NCBI GenBank assembly: GCA_016000265.1
Contig: JAECRL010000005.1
Span: 62,001 to 126,000 of the forward strand
DNA: 64,000 nt
From: Burkholderiales bacterium
Lineage (GTDB): Bacteria; Pseudomonadota; Gammaproteobacteria; Burkholderiales; Burkholderiaceae_C
Reading direction: 5' to 3'
Shown piece by piece: positions 54,819 through 63,363 of this stretch. A program made the position numbers and the translations under genes. The notes beneath the pieces were generated by a model. It saw nothing but the letters and a program-made list of their open reading frames with translations. It had not been told where the DNA came from and searched no databases. Within the stretch, counting starts at the first letter, position 1; each line of letters opens with the position of its first letter.

Positions 54819-56753
54819 ATGTTCGATTTCGTTCGCAAGCACACCCGCATCCTGCAGCTCATCTTGGTGATCCTGATCCTGCCGTCCTTCGTGGTGTTCG
54901 GCATCCAGGGCTATTCGCAGTTCGGCGAGCAAGCCGACACGGTCGCCAAGGTCGGCAAACAGAACATCAGCCAGGCCGAGTGGGACAACGCCCATCGCAA
55001 TTTCGTGGACCGCGTGCGCGCGCAGCAGCCGACAGCGGACATCAAGGCGTTCGATGCGCCCGAGTTCCGCAAGCAGTCGCTGGAGGCCCTGGTTCGCCAG
55101 TACGTGCTGGCCGCCGCCGCCGCCGATCAAAAGACCACGGTGACCGACGCACGCCTGCTGCGCACCTTCACCACCGACCCGCGCTTCTCGGCCCTGTTCA
55201 ACCCGGATGGCTCGTTCAACAAACAGCTGCTGGAAGCGCAGGGCATGAGCGCCAACCAGCTGGTGGCCATGGTTCGCCAGGAGCTGACCCTGGGTCAGGT
55301 GCTGGGCAGCGTGCAGGCCACGGGCCAGACCTCGGTGGCGTCGAACCGCCAGGCCGTTGACGCCTTGTTCCAGGTGCGCGAGGTGCAGTGGATGAAGCTC
55401 GACCCCAAGCAGTACGCCGCGCAACTCAACCCCAGCGCGCAACAGCTGCAGGCCTTCTACAAGGACCCCGCCAACGCGGCGTGGCTGAGCTCGCCCGAGA
55501 AGGCCGACGTGGAGTTCGTCGTGCTGGACCTGGACACGCTCAAGCAGCGCGTCACGGTGCCGGAAGAGGAACTGCGTCGCTCCTACCAGGAAAACCTCGC
55601 TCGCTTCAGCACGCCCGAAGAGCGCCGCGCCAGCCACATCCTGGTCAAGACGGACGCGGGCGCGTCGGCTGACCAGAAGAAGGCGGCTCGCACCAAGGCC
55701 GAGGGCCTGCTGGCGCAGATCAAACAAAACCCCGCGGTGTTCGCGGAGCTGGCTCGCAAGAATTCCGATGACCCGGGTTCGGCCGTCAACGGCGGGGACC
55801 TGGACTTTTTCGGCCGCGGTGCCATGGTCAAGGCCTTCGACGAAGCGGCCTTCAAGTTGAAGAAGGGCGAGGTCAGTGGCCTGGTCGAGACCGAGTACGG
55901 TTTCCACATCATCCAGCTCACGGACGTGCGCGGTGGCCAGGCGCAGCCCTTCGAAGCCGTGCGAGCTCAGATCGAGGACGAGGCCCGCAAGCAGTTGGCA
56001 CAGCGCCAGTACGCCGAGGCAGCCGAGCGTTTCACCAACAGCGTCTATGAGCAGCCGGACAGCCTCAAGCCGGTCGCCGATGAATTGAAGCTGGCCATCC
56101 AGACGGCCACCGGTGTCCTGCGCGAGCCGGGTGCGAAGGACCAGGGCGTGCTGAGCAACCCGCGCCTGCTGACCACCCTGTTTGACGCTGAAAACCGCTC
56201 CAAGGCCCGCAACACCGAGGCCCTGGAGGTGAGCACGAACAAGCTGGTGTCGGCCCGCGTGGTCAAGCACCACCCGGCCGCCACCCGCGCCTTCGCCGAG
56301 GTCGAAGCCGAGTTGCGCGACCGCTGGGTGGCCCAGGCTGCGCTGAAGGCCGCTCGCGACGACGCCAACCAGAAGCTTGCGGCCTGGAAGAAATCGCCCG
56401 AGCAGGCCAGCCTGCCGGCTCCGGTCGAGATGTCTCGCCGCACCATCTTCAACCAGCCGCCCGCGGTGCTGGACGCGGCCCTGCGCATCCCCGCTTCGCA
56501 GCTGCCGGGCTGGAGCGTGGTCGAACTGGGTGCCGAGGGCGTGGCCCTGGTCAAGGTCAACAAGGTGCTGCCGCTGCAGATTTCGCCGCAAGAGCTCAAG
56601 GAAACCCAGAACCAGTTTGGCAGCTACTGGGGCCGTGCGGAGGCCGATGCTTACTACCGCGCGCTCAAGCACCAGTTCAAGGTCGAGTACCTGAACGAAG
56701 GCAAAAAGGTCATGGACGCAACGCAGCAACAAAAATCTGCAACTGGTTCGTGA
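54819..56753 (+). CDS. ppiD: Periplasmic folding chaperone PpiD (SurA/parvulin family)
   Basis: 644 residues, usual for PpiD. An N-terminal membrane anchor (about residues 12-34) is followed by a SurA_N-like chaperone region. A parvulin rotamase domain (about residues 270-370) contains R-A-S-H-I-L-V-K and G-G-D-L-D-F-F-G-R-G, and a helical C-terminal part follows. It helps outer-membrane and secreted proteins leaving the Sec channel. I used ATG 54819; a longer frame opens at 54747 but the conserved start is M-F-D-F-V-R-K-H. Confidence 0.94.
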   Translation: MFDFVRKHTRILQLILVILILPSFVVFGIQGYSQFGEQADTVAKVGKQNISQAEWDNAHRNFVDRVRAQQPTADIKAFDAPEFRKQSLEALVRQYVLAAAAADQKTTVTDARLLRTFTTDPRFSALFNPDGSFNKQLLEAQGMSANQLVAMVRQELTLGQVLGSVQATGQTSVASNRQAVDALFQVREVQWMKLDPKQYAAQLNPSAQQLQAFYKDPANAAWLSSPEKADVEFVVLDLDTLKQRVTVPEEELRRSYQENLARFSTPEERRASHILVKTDAGASADQKKAARTKAEGLLAQIKQNPAVFAELARKNSDDPGSAVNGGDLDFFGRGAMVKAFDEAAFKLKKGEVSGLVETEYGFHIIQLTDVRGGQAQPFEAVRAQIEDEARKQLAQRQYAEAAERFTNSVYEQPDSLKPVADELKLAIQTATGVLREPGAKDQGVLSNPRLLTTLFDAENRSKARNTEALEVSTNKLVSARVVKHHPAATRAFAEVEAELRDRWVAQAALKAARDDANQKLAAWKKSPEQASLPAPVEMSRRTIFNQPPAVLDAALRIPASQLPGWSVVELGAEGVALVKVNKVLPLQISPQELKETQNQFGSYWGRAEADAYYRALKHQFKVEYLNEGKKVMDATQQQKSATGS

Positions 56754-56777
56754 CAGGCTCTGACTTCGGGCTATAAT
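56750..56777 (+). promoter_or_regulatory. Promoter of tRNA-His
   Basis: GTGACA (56750-56755) and consensus TATAAT (56772-56777) are spaced 16 nt. The -35 box overlaps the ppiD stop. Five nt after the -10 box comes TCTTTGCTG, matching the TCTTCGCTG of the two tRNA-Gly/Cys promoters. Confidence 0.75.
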
Positions 56778-56792
56778 CTTTTTCTTTGCTGC

Positions 56793-56869
56793 GGTGGCTG
56801 TAGCTCAGTTGGTAGAGTCCCAGATTGTGATTCTGGTTGTCGTGGGTTCGAGTCCCATCAGCCACCCCA
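56793..56869 (+). tRNA. tRNA-His (anticodon GTG)
   Basis: 77 nt with encoded CCA, counting the extra 5' G(-1) that pairs with C73, the hallmark of tRNA-His. The acceptor GTGGCTG pairs with CAGCCAC and the anticodon loop TTGTGAT holds GTG. Confidence 0.96.
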
Positions 56870-56878
56870 CCGTATAAG

Positions 56879-56916
56879 AAATCCCCTAGGCAGACGTGTT
56901 CTCCTAGGGGATTTTT
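56879..56916 (+). terminator. Intrinsic terminator after tRNA-His
   Basis: AAATCCCCTAGG pairs perfectly with CCTAGGGGATTT (12 bp) and a T-run follows. The 240 nt from here to 57155 hold no gene I can support. Confidence 0.85.
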
Positions 56917-57155
56917 CTTTGTGGCTTCGTGCTTCGCTTTGTTCCAGGGTGCCTGCCGCCCAGCCAACACCATCAAGTGACGCCTCCAAAGTAAGGGGCG
57001 CACTGACTGGTGGACCACCCAGCGATACAAGGCGATGAGGAGGGGCTGCGAGGCACAGGGACAGTTGACGGGGCCCCATGCGCGGCGATGCTTGAGTCGG
57101 GCTCATCTCAATGAGCCCTCGGGCGTGTCGCCCGGTCACCATGCCGTCGAGCGGC

Positions 57156-58787
57156 TCAGCGGTGGAAGTGCACGTCTTTCAACGGGAGCGCAGGCGGCTC
57201 CCAGGCGTAGGCTTCGTCGAGCACGTTGCGGCTGGGCTCCATCGCGTCCCACCGCACGTTCATGAGGTCGGCCAGCAACCAGCCCATCCAATCGGCGCGA
57301 AACGGGCGCTTCGAAGCCTCGGCAGGCACGGGAGGGGAGCTGCGCCACACCAGCGCGGGGATGCGGTAGCCGGCCTCGGTGGCCGCGCTGTGTCCGGTGC
57401 GGTTGGCGCTGTGCCCGACTTCCTGTCCGTGGTCCGACAGGTACAGCCAGGCCGCCTGGCCCTGGGCGGGGGTGTGTTGGCGCGTCAGGCGCGCTGTTTG
57501 GGTCACCACGCCGTCGTGGTACCGGATGGCCGCATCGTAGGTCTGCCTCATCTCGCGAACCCACAGCGAGCGACCGTCGTTGACCATCCGCGCTTCGACG
57601 GCGTCGTTGCCTGCATCGAACGGGCGCATGCCCTCGGGGGCGCGTCGACGGTAGTCCGGGTGGGCCCCGAGCAGGTGAACGACGATGAGCTTGCGCTCGG
57701 TCGGGTCGACCAGGGCCTCTTCGAGGCAGTCGAGCAACTCACTGTCCAGGCTGGCGCTGCCCCGCCCGGGCTGCCGGTTGATCATCTCGACCGAGTGGGC
57801 CAGTCGAGCGTGCTGCTGGTCGATGGCGATGTCGTCGTGGTTGCTCATCCACCAGATGCGGTAGCCGGCGGCGCGGGCCATGGCGAGGACGTGGTGGTGT
57901 TGGCCCACGGGGTCGTTTTGTCCTCGCATGCCGAAGGAGAAGATGCCGCTCAAGGACGCGAGGGTTCCGGGCTCTGCGGACCAGGCGTATGACAGCGTCA
58001 GCCAACGGGCGGCTTCTTCCCGGCTGAAGGCGGTCAGCTCCGGCGTGGTCTCCCGTTCGTAGCCGTACAGGCTCATGTTGTCTCGGTTGACGCTGTCGGT
58101 GATGACGAGGACCACGGTGGAGGGGCCGGTGGAGGTGAGCCAGGGCTTGGCCGCTTCGGCGTTGGCCAGCAACTGCTCGCGTTCATCGCCCTGGTTGGCC
58201 AGGCTGGAGCGCAGCTGGGTGATCGACGTCACCCAGGTCGACCAGTAGATGGCGGGGTGATACCGGCGCCAGTGCTTGCTGAGCAAGCCCACGCTGCACA
58301 GCACGAGCAAGGCGATGAGGGCCCACCTGCCGGCCTTGCCCATGGGGGCGTGGTGTCGGTTGCTCAGGGAGGTCAAGGCGATCACCGCGCACAGGGCCAC
58401 CCCCGCGCCAACCAGGCCCAGCCAGAGGGCGTGGCCCATGGATTGGGCGTACTCGGCGGCCTCGCGGGGGGAGGTGTTGGCGACGGCCGCCAGCACCATG
58501 GCGCTTTCGGGCACCGCCTGGTAGCGGCTCTGGATGTAGGTGCGAACGACGCCGTCGAGCACGAACAGGCAGAGCATCGTGGAGACAAGCACGAGGCGCA
58601 GGGCCTTCCAGGCGTGGTGCTGCACGGGCCACCGCAGCCAGATGAACAACGGCACCATGAGGGCCAGCACGCGCGCCGCGCGCAGGCCGTCGTGGCCGGT
58701 GAGCGTGACGCTGGCGGCCAGGGTGAGCAGGATCGCACCGGCCACCGCGGGGGACAGGGCGGCCGAAGGGGGGAGGGCAGGCCTCAT
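57156..58787 (-). CDS. Phosphoethanolamine transferase-like sulfatase-fold membrane enzyme
   Basis: 543 residues. Four or five N-terminal transmembrane helices (to about residue 165) are followed by a periplasmic alkaline-phosphatase/sulfatase domain. The active-site strand reads V-I-T-D-S-V-N-R-D-N-M-S-L-Y-G-Y-E-R-E-T-T-P. Zinc ligands are plausible in S-N-H-D-D and in S-D-H-G-Q-E-V-G-H. The arrangement fits the EptA/EptC/CptA family that adds phosphoethanolamine to lipid A or core sugar. In EptA the nucleophile is Thr within G-E-T; here the aligned residue is Ser within T-D-S. I placed the start at ATG 58787. Confidence 0.82.
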   Translation of the reverse strand: MRPALPPSAALSPAVAGAILLTLAASVTLTGHDGLRAARVLALMVPLFIWLRWPVQHHAWKALRLVLVSTMLCLFVLDGVVRTYIQSRYQAVPESAMVLAAVANTSPREAAEYAQSMGHALWLGLVGAGVALCAVIALTSLSNRHHAPMGKAGRWALIALLVLCSVGLLSKHWRRYHPAIYWSTWVTSITQLRSSLANQGDEREQLLANAEAAKPWLTSTGPSTVVLVITDSVNRDNMSLYGYERETTPELTAFSREEAARWLTLSYAWSAEPGTLASLSGIFSFGMRGQNDPVGQHHHVLAMARAAGYRIWWMSNHDDIAIDQQHARLAHSVEMINRQPGRGSASLDSELLDCLEEALVDPTERKLIVVHLLGAHPDYRRRAPEGMRPFDAGNDAVEARMVNDGRSLWVREMRQTYDAAIRYHDGVVTQTARLTRQHTPAQGQAAWLYLSDHGQEVGHSANRTGHSAATEAGYRIPALVWRSSPPVPAEASKRPFRADWMGWLLADLMNVRWDAMEPSRNVLDEAYAWEPPALPLKDVHFHR

Positions 58788-58871
58788 GGGGTGTGGGTGT
58801 GGGATGGCGGGGGTGGCGCTGATTGTAGGAACCGTTTGGCCTGCGCTTGACTTCGGTGGCAAAGTGCCCGC

Positions 58872-59270
58872 ATGCGCATCCTGACTTTGATCCGAACCTG
58901 GGCGTCGGCCCTCAAGGGCGATGTGGTCGTGCTGTGGCTGGCGTCCCGGCACCCGCTCACGCCCTGGTACGTCAAGGCGCTGGCGGTGGCCGTGGTGGCT
59001 TATGCGCTCAGCCCCATCGACCTGATCCCGGATTTCATCCCGGTGCTGGGCTGGCTGGATGACCTCATTTTGCTGCCTGGGCTGATCTGGCTGGCGCTGC
59101 GTTTGACGCCGGCCGAGGTGCTCGCGGTGGCTCGCGCCGATGCGCAACGCTGGTTGCATCGGGTGCATTCGCGGCTGAGGGGCTTCTTGGCGGCGGTCGC
59201 CGTGGTGTTGATCTGGCTGGTGCTTTGCAGCGTGGCCATCTCACATGGGTGGTCGCGCGCCAGCGCTTAG
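58872..59270 (+). CDS. DUF1232 (YkvA-like) membrane protein
   Basis: 132 residues. The DUF1232 core is A-L-S-P-I-D-L-I-P-D-F-I-P-V-L-G-W-L-D-D, and a C-terminal transmembrane helix follows. The molecular role of the family is unknown. It ends in a 4-bp overlap with the convergent M20 peptidase gene. Confidence 0.88.
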   Translation: MRILTLIRTWASALKGDVVVLWLASRHPLTPWYVKALAVAVVAYALSPIDLIPDFIPVLGWLDDLILLPGLIWLALRLTPAEVLAVARADAQRWLHRVHSRLRGFLAAVAVVLIWLVLCSVAISHGWSRASA

Positions 59271-60538
59271 GTCAGCAGGTCCAGCAGCGCTCGCGCCACC
59301 ACCTTGGTGGCGCCTCGCAGGTCGTCGAGCACGAGGTGCTCGTCAGCCCGTTTGGCGTTGGACTCGAACACCGTGCGGGGGCCGGCGCCGTAGATGACGG
59401 CCGGGATGCCGTGGGCGCAGTACAGGCGCACGTCGGTGTAGAGCGGGGTGCCGCTGACGGGCAGGGGCTCGCCAAAAACGGCCTGGCCGTGTCGCTGCAA
59501 GGCCGCCACGAGCGGTGCGTTGCCAGGCAGCGGTTTGAGGGCGTGCGCCAGCAGCAGTCGTTTGATCTCCACGCGGATGCCGGGGAAGTGGCCGGCCGCC
59601 TCGTCGATCACGCGGCGCAGCTCGGCCTCCACGATCACGGGGTCTTCTTCCGGGATCATGCGGCGGTCTAGCTTGAGCACGACCTTGCCGGGCACGACGT
59701 TGGTGTTGGTGCCGCCTTCGATGCGCCCCACGTTCAGGTAAGGGTGGGTGATGCCCGGCACCTGGGAGCAGACCTGCTGGTAGGCCGTGTTCTGGGCGTA
59801 CAGGGCGTTGAGGATGCCCACGGCGCCTTGCAGGGCGTCCACGCCGGTGTGCGGGATGGCGGCGTGCGCCATCTGGCCGTGCACCGTGACCTCCATCTGC
59901 AGGCAGCCGTTGTGTGCGGTGACCACCTCGTGGCTGAAGCCGGCGGCGATCAGCAGGTCGGGCTGGGTCAGGCCGTGTCGCAGCAGCCAGCCGGGGCCGA
60001 GTTCACCACCGAATTCTTCGTCGTAAGTGAAGTGCAGCTCCACCGAGCCCTTGAGCGGCACGCAAGCGCCCGCGGGGGCCTGCGCGTTCAGGGCATCGAG
60101 GGCATCCAGGGCCCGCAAGGCGAAGGTGTAGGTGGCGAAGTCGCTTTTGCTGACGGCGGCGGCGCGTCCGTAGAGTTTGCCGTCGATCACTTCGCCGCCA
60201 TAGGGGTCGTGCGTCCAGCCCTCGCCGGGGGGAACCACGTCACCATGCGCGTTCAGGGCGATGGTGGGGCCGCCGTTGGCGAAGGGGCGCCGAACGATGA
60301 GGTTGGTGAGGCTTTGCAGGCCGCCGGCGTGCACCTCGGTCGCGGGCACGGCGTGGGCCTCCGCGTGGTAGCCGAAGGCGGCCAGCAGCTCGGCGGTGCG
60401 CTCGGCGTGGGGCGCGTTGTTGCCCGGTGGCGTGTCGGTGGGGACCTGAACCAGGGCTTGCAGGAAGCGCACTTCTTCGACGAAGTGGGCGTCGATCCAG
60501 GCGTCCAGGGTGGCGTGGTTGGCGGCTGTGGCGGGCAT
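59267..60538 (-). CDS. M20 family metallopeptidase (ArgE/DapE/acetylornithine-deacetylase-like)
   Basis: 423 residues from ATG 60538; a TTG at 60568 overlaps the upstream stop and would add ten. Metal and catalytic motifs are A-L-N-A-H-G-D-V-V-P, G-R-A-A-A-V-S-K-S-D, and the catalytic Glu pair in T-Y-D-E-E-F-G-G-E. The family hydrolyses N-acyl or N-carbamoyl amino acids. Placed last in the purine-degradation cluster, it may act on a ureido intermediate, but that is inference. Confidence 0.85.
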   Translation of the reverse strand: MPATAANHATLDAWIDAHFVEEVRFLQALVQVPTDTPPGNNAPHAERTAELLAAFGYHAEAHAVPATEVHAGGLQSLTNLIVRRPFANGGPTIALNAHGDVVPPGEGWTHDPYGGEVIDGKLYGRAAAVSKSDFATYTFALRALDALDALNAQAPAGACVPLKGSVELHFTYDEEFGGELGPGWLLRHGLTQPDLLIAAGFSHEVVTAHNGCLQMEVTVHGQMAHAAIPHTGVDALQGAVGILNALYAQNTAYQQVCSQVPGITHPYLNVGRIEGGTNTNVVPGKVVLKLDRRMIPEEDPVIVEAELRRVIDEAAGHFPGIRVEIKRLLLAHALKPLPGNAPLVAALQRHGQAVFGEPLPVSGTPLYTDVRLYCAHGIPAVIYGAGPRTVFESNAKRADEHLVLDDLRGATKVVARALLDLLT

Positions 60539-60564
60539 GGGCTGGGTGGGTGATGCCGGGCCGC

Positions 60565-62388
60565 TCAAAGCGCGGTCAGCAGGTTCATGAAGGCCGTCAC
60601 GGCGCGCTGGGCATCGTCGTTGGTGACGCTCTCCAGCGGGTTGTGGCTGATGCCGGCGTTGCCCCCTCGCACGAAGAGCATGGCTTGGGGCATGCGGGTG
60701 TGCAGCTTCATGGCGTCGTGGCCGGCTCCGCTGGGCAGGTGAAAGAGCGGCAGGCCCATCTGGCGGATGGCGGCTTCCCAGCGGGTTTGCAGGGCGGGGT
60801 CGGACGGCGCCGCGCTGGCCGCGAGGGTTTGCTCGACCGTGAAGCGGACCTGGCGCCGCTGCGCCACGTCGTCGATGAAAGCGAGCACGTCTCGGGCCAG
60901 GGCATCGCGCTGGGCGTCGGTGGGCGCGCGCAGGTCGAGGGTGAACTGGCAGCGCCCGGGCACGACGTTGAGCGAGCCTTGTGGCACCTGCAGCACGCCC
61001 ACCGTGCCGACGGAGGGGCCGTCGGGGGCGTCGGCGTCTTCGGCGGCTCGGCCCTCGACGTGGAGCAGCACCTCGGCGACCGCGGCGGCCGCGTCGTGGC
61101 GCATGGGCATGGGCGTGGTGCCCGCGTGGCAGGCCACGCCGATGGCTTCGCAGGCGTGGCGCAGGCTGCCGTTGATGGAGGTGACGACGCCCAGGGGCAT
61201 GTCGTGCTCGTCCAGCACGGGCCCTTGCTCGATGTGGACCTCGACGAAGCCCAGGTAGCGGCGGGGGTCGCGCTGCAGCGCTGCGATGTCAGCGACCTGT
61301 GCGTTGAGCCCGGCGGCTTGCATGGCCTGCCTCATGCTCACGCCATCGGCGTCGCGCAGGTCCAGCCAGGCGGGGTTGAAGTCGCCGGTGAGGGCCGAGG
61401 AGCCCAGGAAGGTGGCTCGGTAGCGCTGGCCTTCTTCTTCCGCGAAGGCGACGAGCTCGATGCCGTGTTTGAGGCGCCGGCCCTCGGAGTGCAGGGCCTG
61501 CACGCACACCATGGGCACGAAGATGCCCAGGCGCCCGTCGTGGCGGCCGCCGTTGCGCACGGTGTCGTAGTGCGAGCCGGTCAGCAGCAGGGGCGCTGCG
61601 GGGTCGCTGCCGTGGTAGCGGCCAACCACGTTGCCCACCGCGTCTTGCTCCACCTCGTCGAAGCCGCAGTCGCGCATCCAGGTCATGAGCTGGCGGGCGC
61701 AGGACTGGTGTGCGGGCGTCAGGTAGGTGACCGTCAGCGGGGGCTGGTCGTCGAGTCCGTTGGACAGGCCCTGGCCTTCGGTGTGAGCGGCCAGGGCATC
61801 GGCCCAGCTCAGGATGGCGTTGCCGGCTTCGGGCACATGAGCAAACTTGTCGTTGAGACGGATCTCGGCGATGCGGTGGATGTTGCGCAGGCACTCGGCG
61901 AGCTCGAAGGCCGGGGCGTGATGCAGGCGGCGCTCGAAGGTGCGGATGATGTCGGCGCGGCTGAGGCCCCGTCCGTGCGGGCCGCGAACGGCCAGGATGA
62001 AGGGCCAGCCGAAGCGGGCGTTGTAGTCGCGGTTGAGGCGCTGCAGGGCCTCGAATTCCTCGGGGCTGCAGTGCGTCAGGCCGGCGCGGCTCTGCTCGTT
62101 CGTGGACTCGGCGGTGAGGTGCCCGGCCACGGCGGCCTTGCCGGCCAGCTCAGGGTGGGCGCGGATGAGGGCGAGCTGCTCGTCGCGCGACGACAGGCGC
62201 ACCACCTGGGCGAGCGCGTGCTTGAGCTGATCGAGGCTGACGAAGCCGCCGTCCGGGCGTTCGGCGCGTTGCGCGATCCACGGCGAATGCTCGTAGATGC
62301 CGTCCAGCAGCTGCACGAAGCCTTCGGGGCTGGCGGCATTGAGGGCGTCCAGGGTGAGGGCGGCTGCCGTGGGGGAGGGGGCGCTCAT
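60565..62388 (-). CDS. Fused OHCU decarboxylase - allantoate amidohydrolase
   Basis: 607 residues with two enzymes in one chain. Residues about 8-165 are an OHCU decarboxylase (UraD-like): catalytic His78 in A-H-P-E-L-A-G, Glu98 in S-T-N-E-Q, Arg125 in N-A-R-F-G-W-P-F. Residues about 190-607 are an M20-type allantoate amidohydrolase (AllC-like): T-G-S-H-Y-D-T-V, G-R-H-D-G-R-L-G, F-A-E-E-E-G, and H-I-E-Q-G-P. OHCU decarboxylase gives S-allantoin, which PuuE (next gene) opens to allantoate, which the second half degrades, so both halves serve one route. Confidence 0.92.
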   Translation of the reverse strand: MSAPSPTAAALTLDALNAASPEGFVQLLDGIYEHSPWIAQRAERPDGGFVSLDQLKHALAQVVRLSSRDEQLALIRAHPELAGKAAVAGHLTAESTNEQSRAGLTHCSPEEFEALQRLNRDYNARFGWPFILAVRGPHGRGLSRADIIRTFERRLHHAPAFELAECLRNIHRIAEIRLNDKFAHVPEAGNAILSWADALAAHTEGQGLSNGLDDQPPLTVTYLTPAHQSCARQLMTWMRDCGFDEVEQDAVGNVVGRYHGSDPAAPLLLTGSHYDTVRNGGRHDGRLGIFVPMVCVQALHSEGRRLKHGIELVAFAEEEGQRYRATFLGSSALTGDFNPAWLDLRDADGVSMRQAMQAAGLNAQVADIAALQRDPRRYLGFVEVHIEQGPVLDEHDMPLGVVTSINGSLRHACEAIGVACHAGTTPMPMRHDAAAAVAEVLLHVEGRAAEDADAPDGPSVGTVGVLQVPQGSLNVVPGRCQFTLDLRAPTDAQRDALARDVLAFIDDVAQRRQVRFTVEQTLAASAAPSDPALQTRWEAAIRQMGLPLFHLPSGAGHDAMKLHTRMPQAMLFVRGGNAGISHNPLESVTNDDAQRAVTAFMNLLTAL

Positions 62389-62414
62389 GGTGGAATCAGG
62401 GGGATCAGGGGTGA

Positions 62415-63356
62415 TCAGGTCGTTTCAGGAGCCGGGTGGGTGGCTCGCCAGTGGCGGGCGATGTCGATGCGGCGGCAGACCCAGACGCTGTCGTGCGACT
62501 GGATGTGATCCAGGAAACGCTGCAGCGAGCGCATGCGACCGGGGCGCCCCAGCAGGCGCGAGTGCATGCCGACGCTCATCATCTTGGGGCGGTTCAGGCC
62601 TTGCGGGTCGCCTTCTTCGTAGAGCACGTCGAAGGCGTCGCGCAGGTAGGTGAAGAAGTCATCGCCTTGCGAGAAGCCCTGCGGCAGGGCAAAGCGCATG
62701 TCGTTGGTGTCCAGCGTGTAAGGCACGATGAGCTGTTGAACCACCTCGCCGCTGGTCTTGGTGACGGGCATCCAGAACGGGAGGTCGTCTCCGTAGTGGT
62801 CGCTGTCGTAGTCGAAGCCGCCGAAGTCGGCCACCAGGCGGCGCGTGTGGGGGCTGTCGCGCCCGGTGTACCAGCCTCGGGCGCGCTGGCCGGTGAGCGC
62901 CTCGATGGCCTGCATGCCCAGCGCCATGTGCTCGCGCTCGGTGGCTTCGTCGAGTTGCTGGTAGCTGATCCAGCGCCAGCCGTGGCAGGCGATTTCGTGG
63001 CCGAGGTCGACGAAGGCCTGCGTGAGCTCCGGGTGGCGCTGCAGGGCCATGCCCACACCGAAGATGGTCAGCGGCAGGCCGCGTCGTTCGAACTCGCGAA
63101 GCAGGCGCCAGACCCCGGCGCGCGTGCCGTATTCGTAGATCGACTCCATGCTCATGTGCCGATCGGCGAAGGCCGGCGGGTTGAACATCTCGCTGAGGAA
63201 CTGCTCGCTGCCGGCGTCGCCATGCAGCACGCTGTTTTCGCCACCTTCTTCGTGGTTGAGCACGAACTGAACGGCGATTCGGGCCGCACCCGGCCAGCGG
63301 GCGTGTGGCGGGTTGCGACCGTGGCCGATGAGGTCGCGGGGGTATCCGTTGAGCAT
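62415..63356 (-). CDS. puuE: Allantoinase, polysaccharide-deacetylase fold (PuuE)
   Basis: 313 residues of the NodB/polysaccharide-deacetylase fold. Features are L-N-H-E-E-G-G-E, the metal-site region H-E-I-A-C-H-G-W-R-W, and S-V-G-M-H-S-R-L-L-G-R-P-G-R near the C-terminus, typical of the PuuE branch and unlike the classical amidohydrolase allantoinase. It hydrolyses allantoin to allantoate. It lies just upstream of the fused uraD-allC gene and downstream of the GntR regulator. Confidence 0.92.
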   Translation of the reverse strand: MLNGYPRDLIGHGRNPPHARWPGAARIAVQFVLNHEEGGENSVLHGDAGSEQFLSEMFNPPAFADRHMSMESIYEYGTRAGVWRLLREFERRGLPLTIFGVGMALQRHPELTQAFVDLGHEIACHGWRWISYQQLDEATEREHMALGMQAIEALTGQRARGWYTGRDSPHTRRLVADFGGFDYDSDHYGDDLPFWMPVTKTSGEVVQQLIVPYTLDTNDMRFALPQGFSQGDDFFTYLRDAFDVLYEEGDPQGLNRPKMMSVGMHSRLLGRPGRMRSLQRFLDHIQSHDSVWVCRRIDIARHWRATHPAPETT

Positions 63357-63363
63357 GGCGGGG

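Noticed and set aside
56870..57155. Small ORFs in the tRNA-His downstream gap
   Set aside because: They overlap the terminator and the tRNA and lack a ribosome site; nothing supports a gene.
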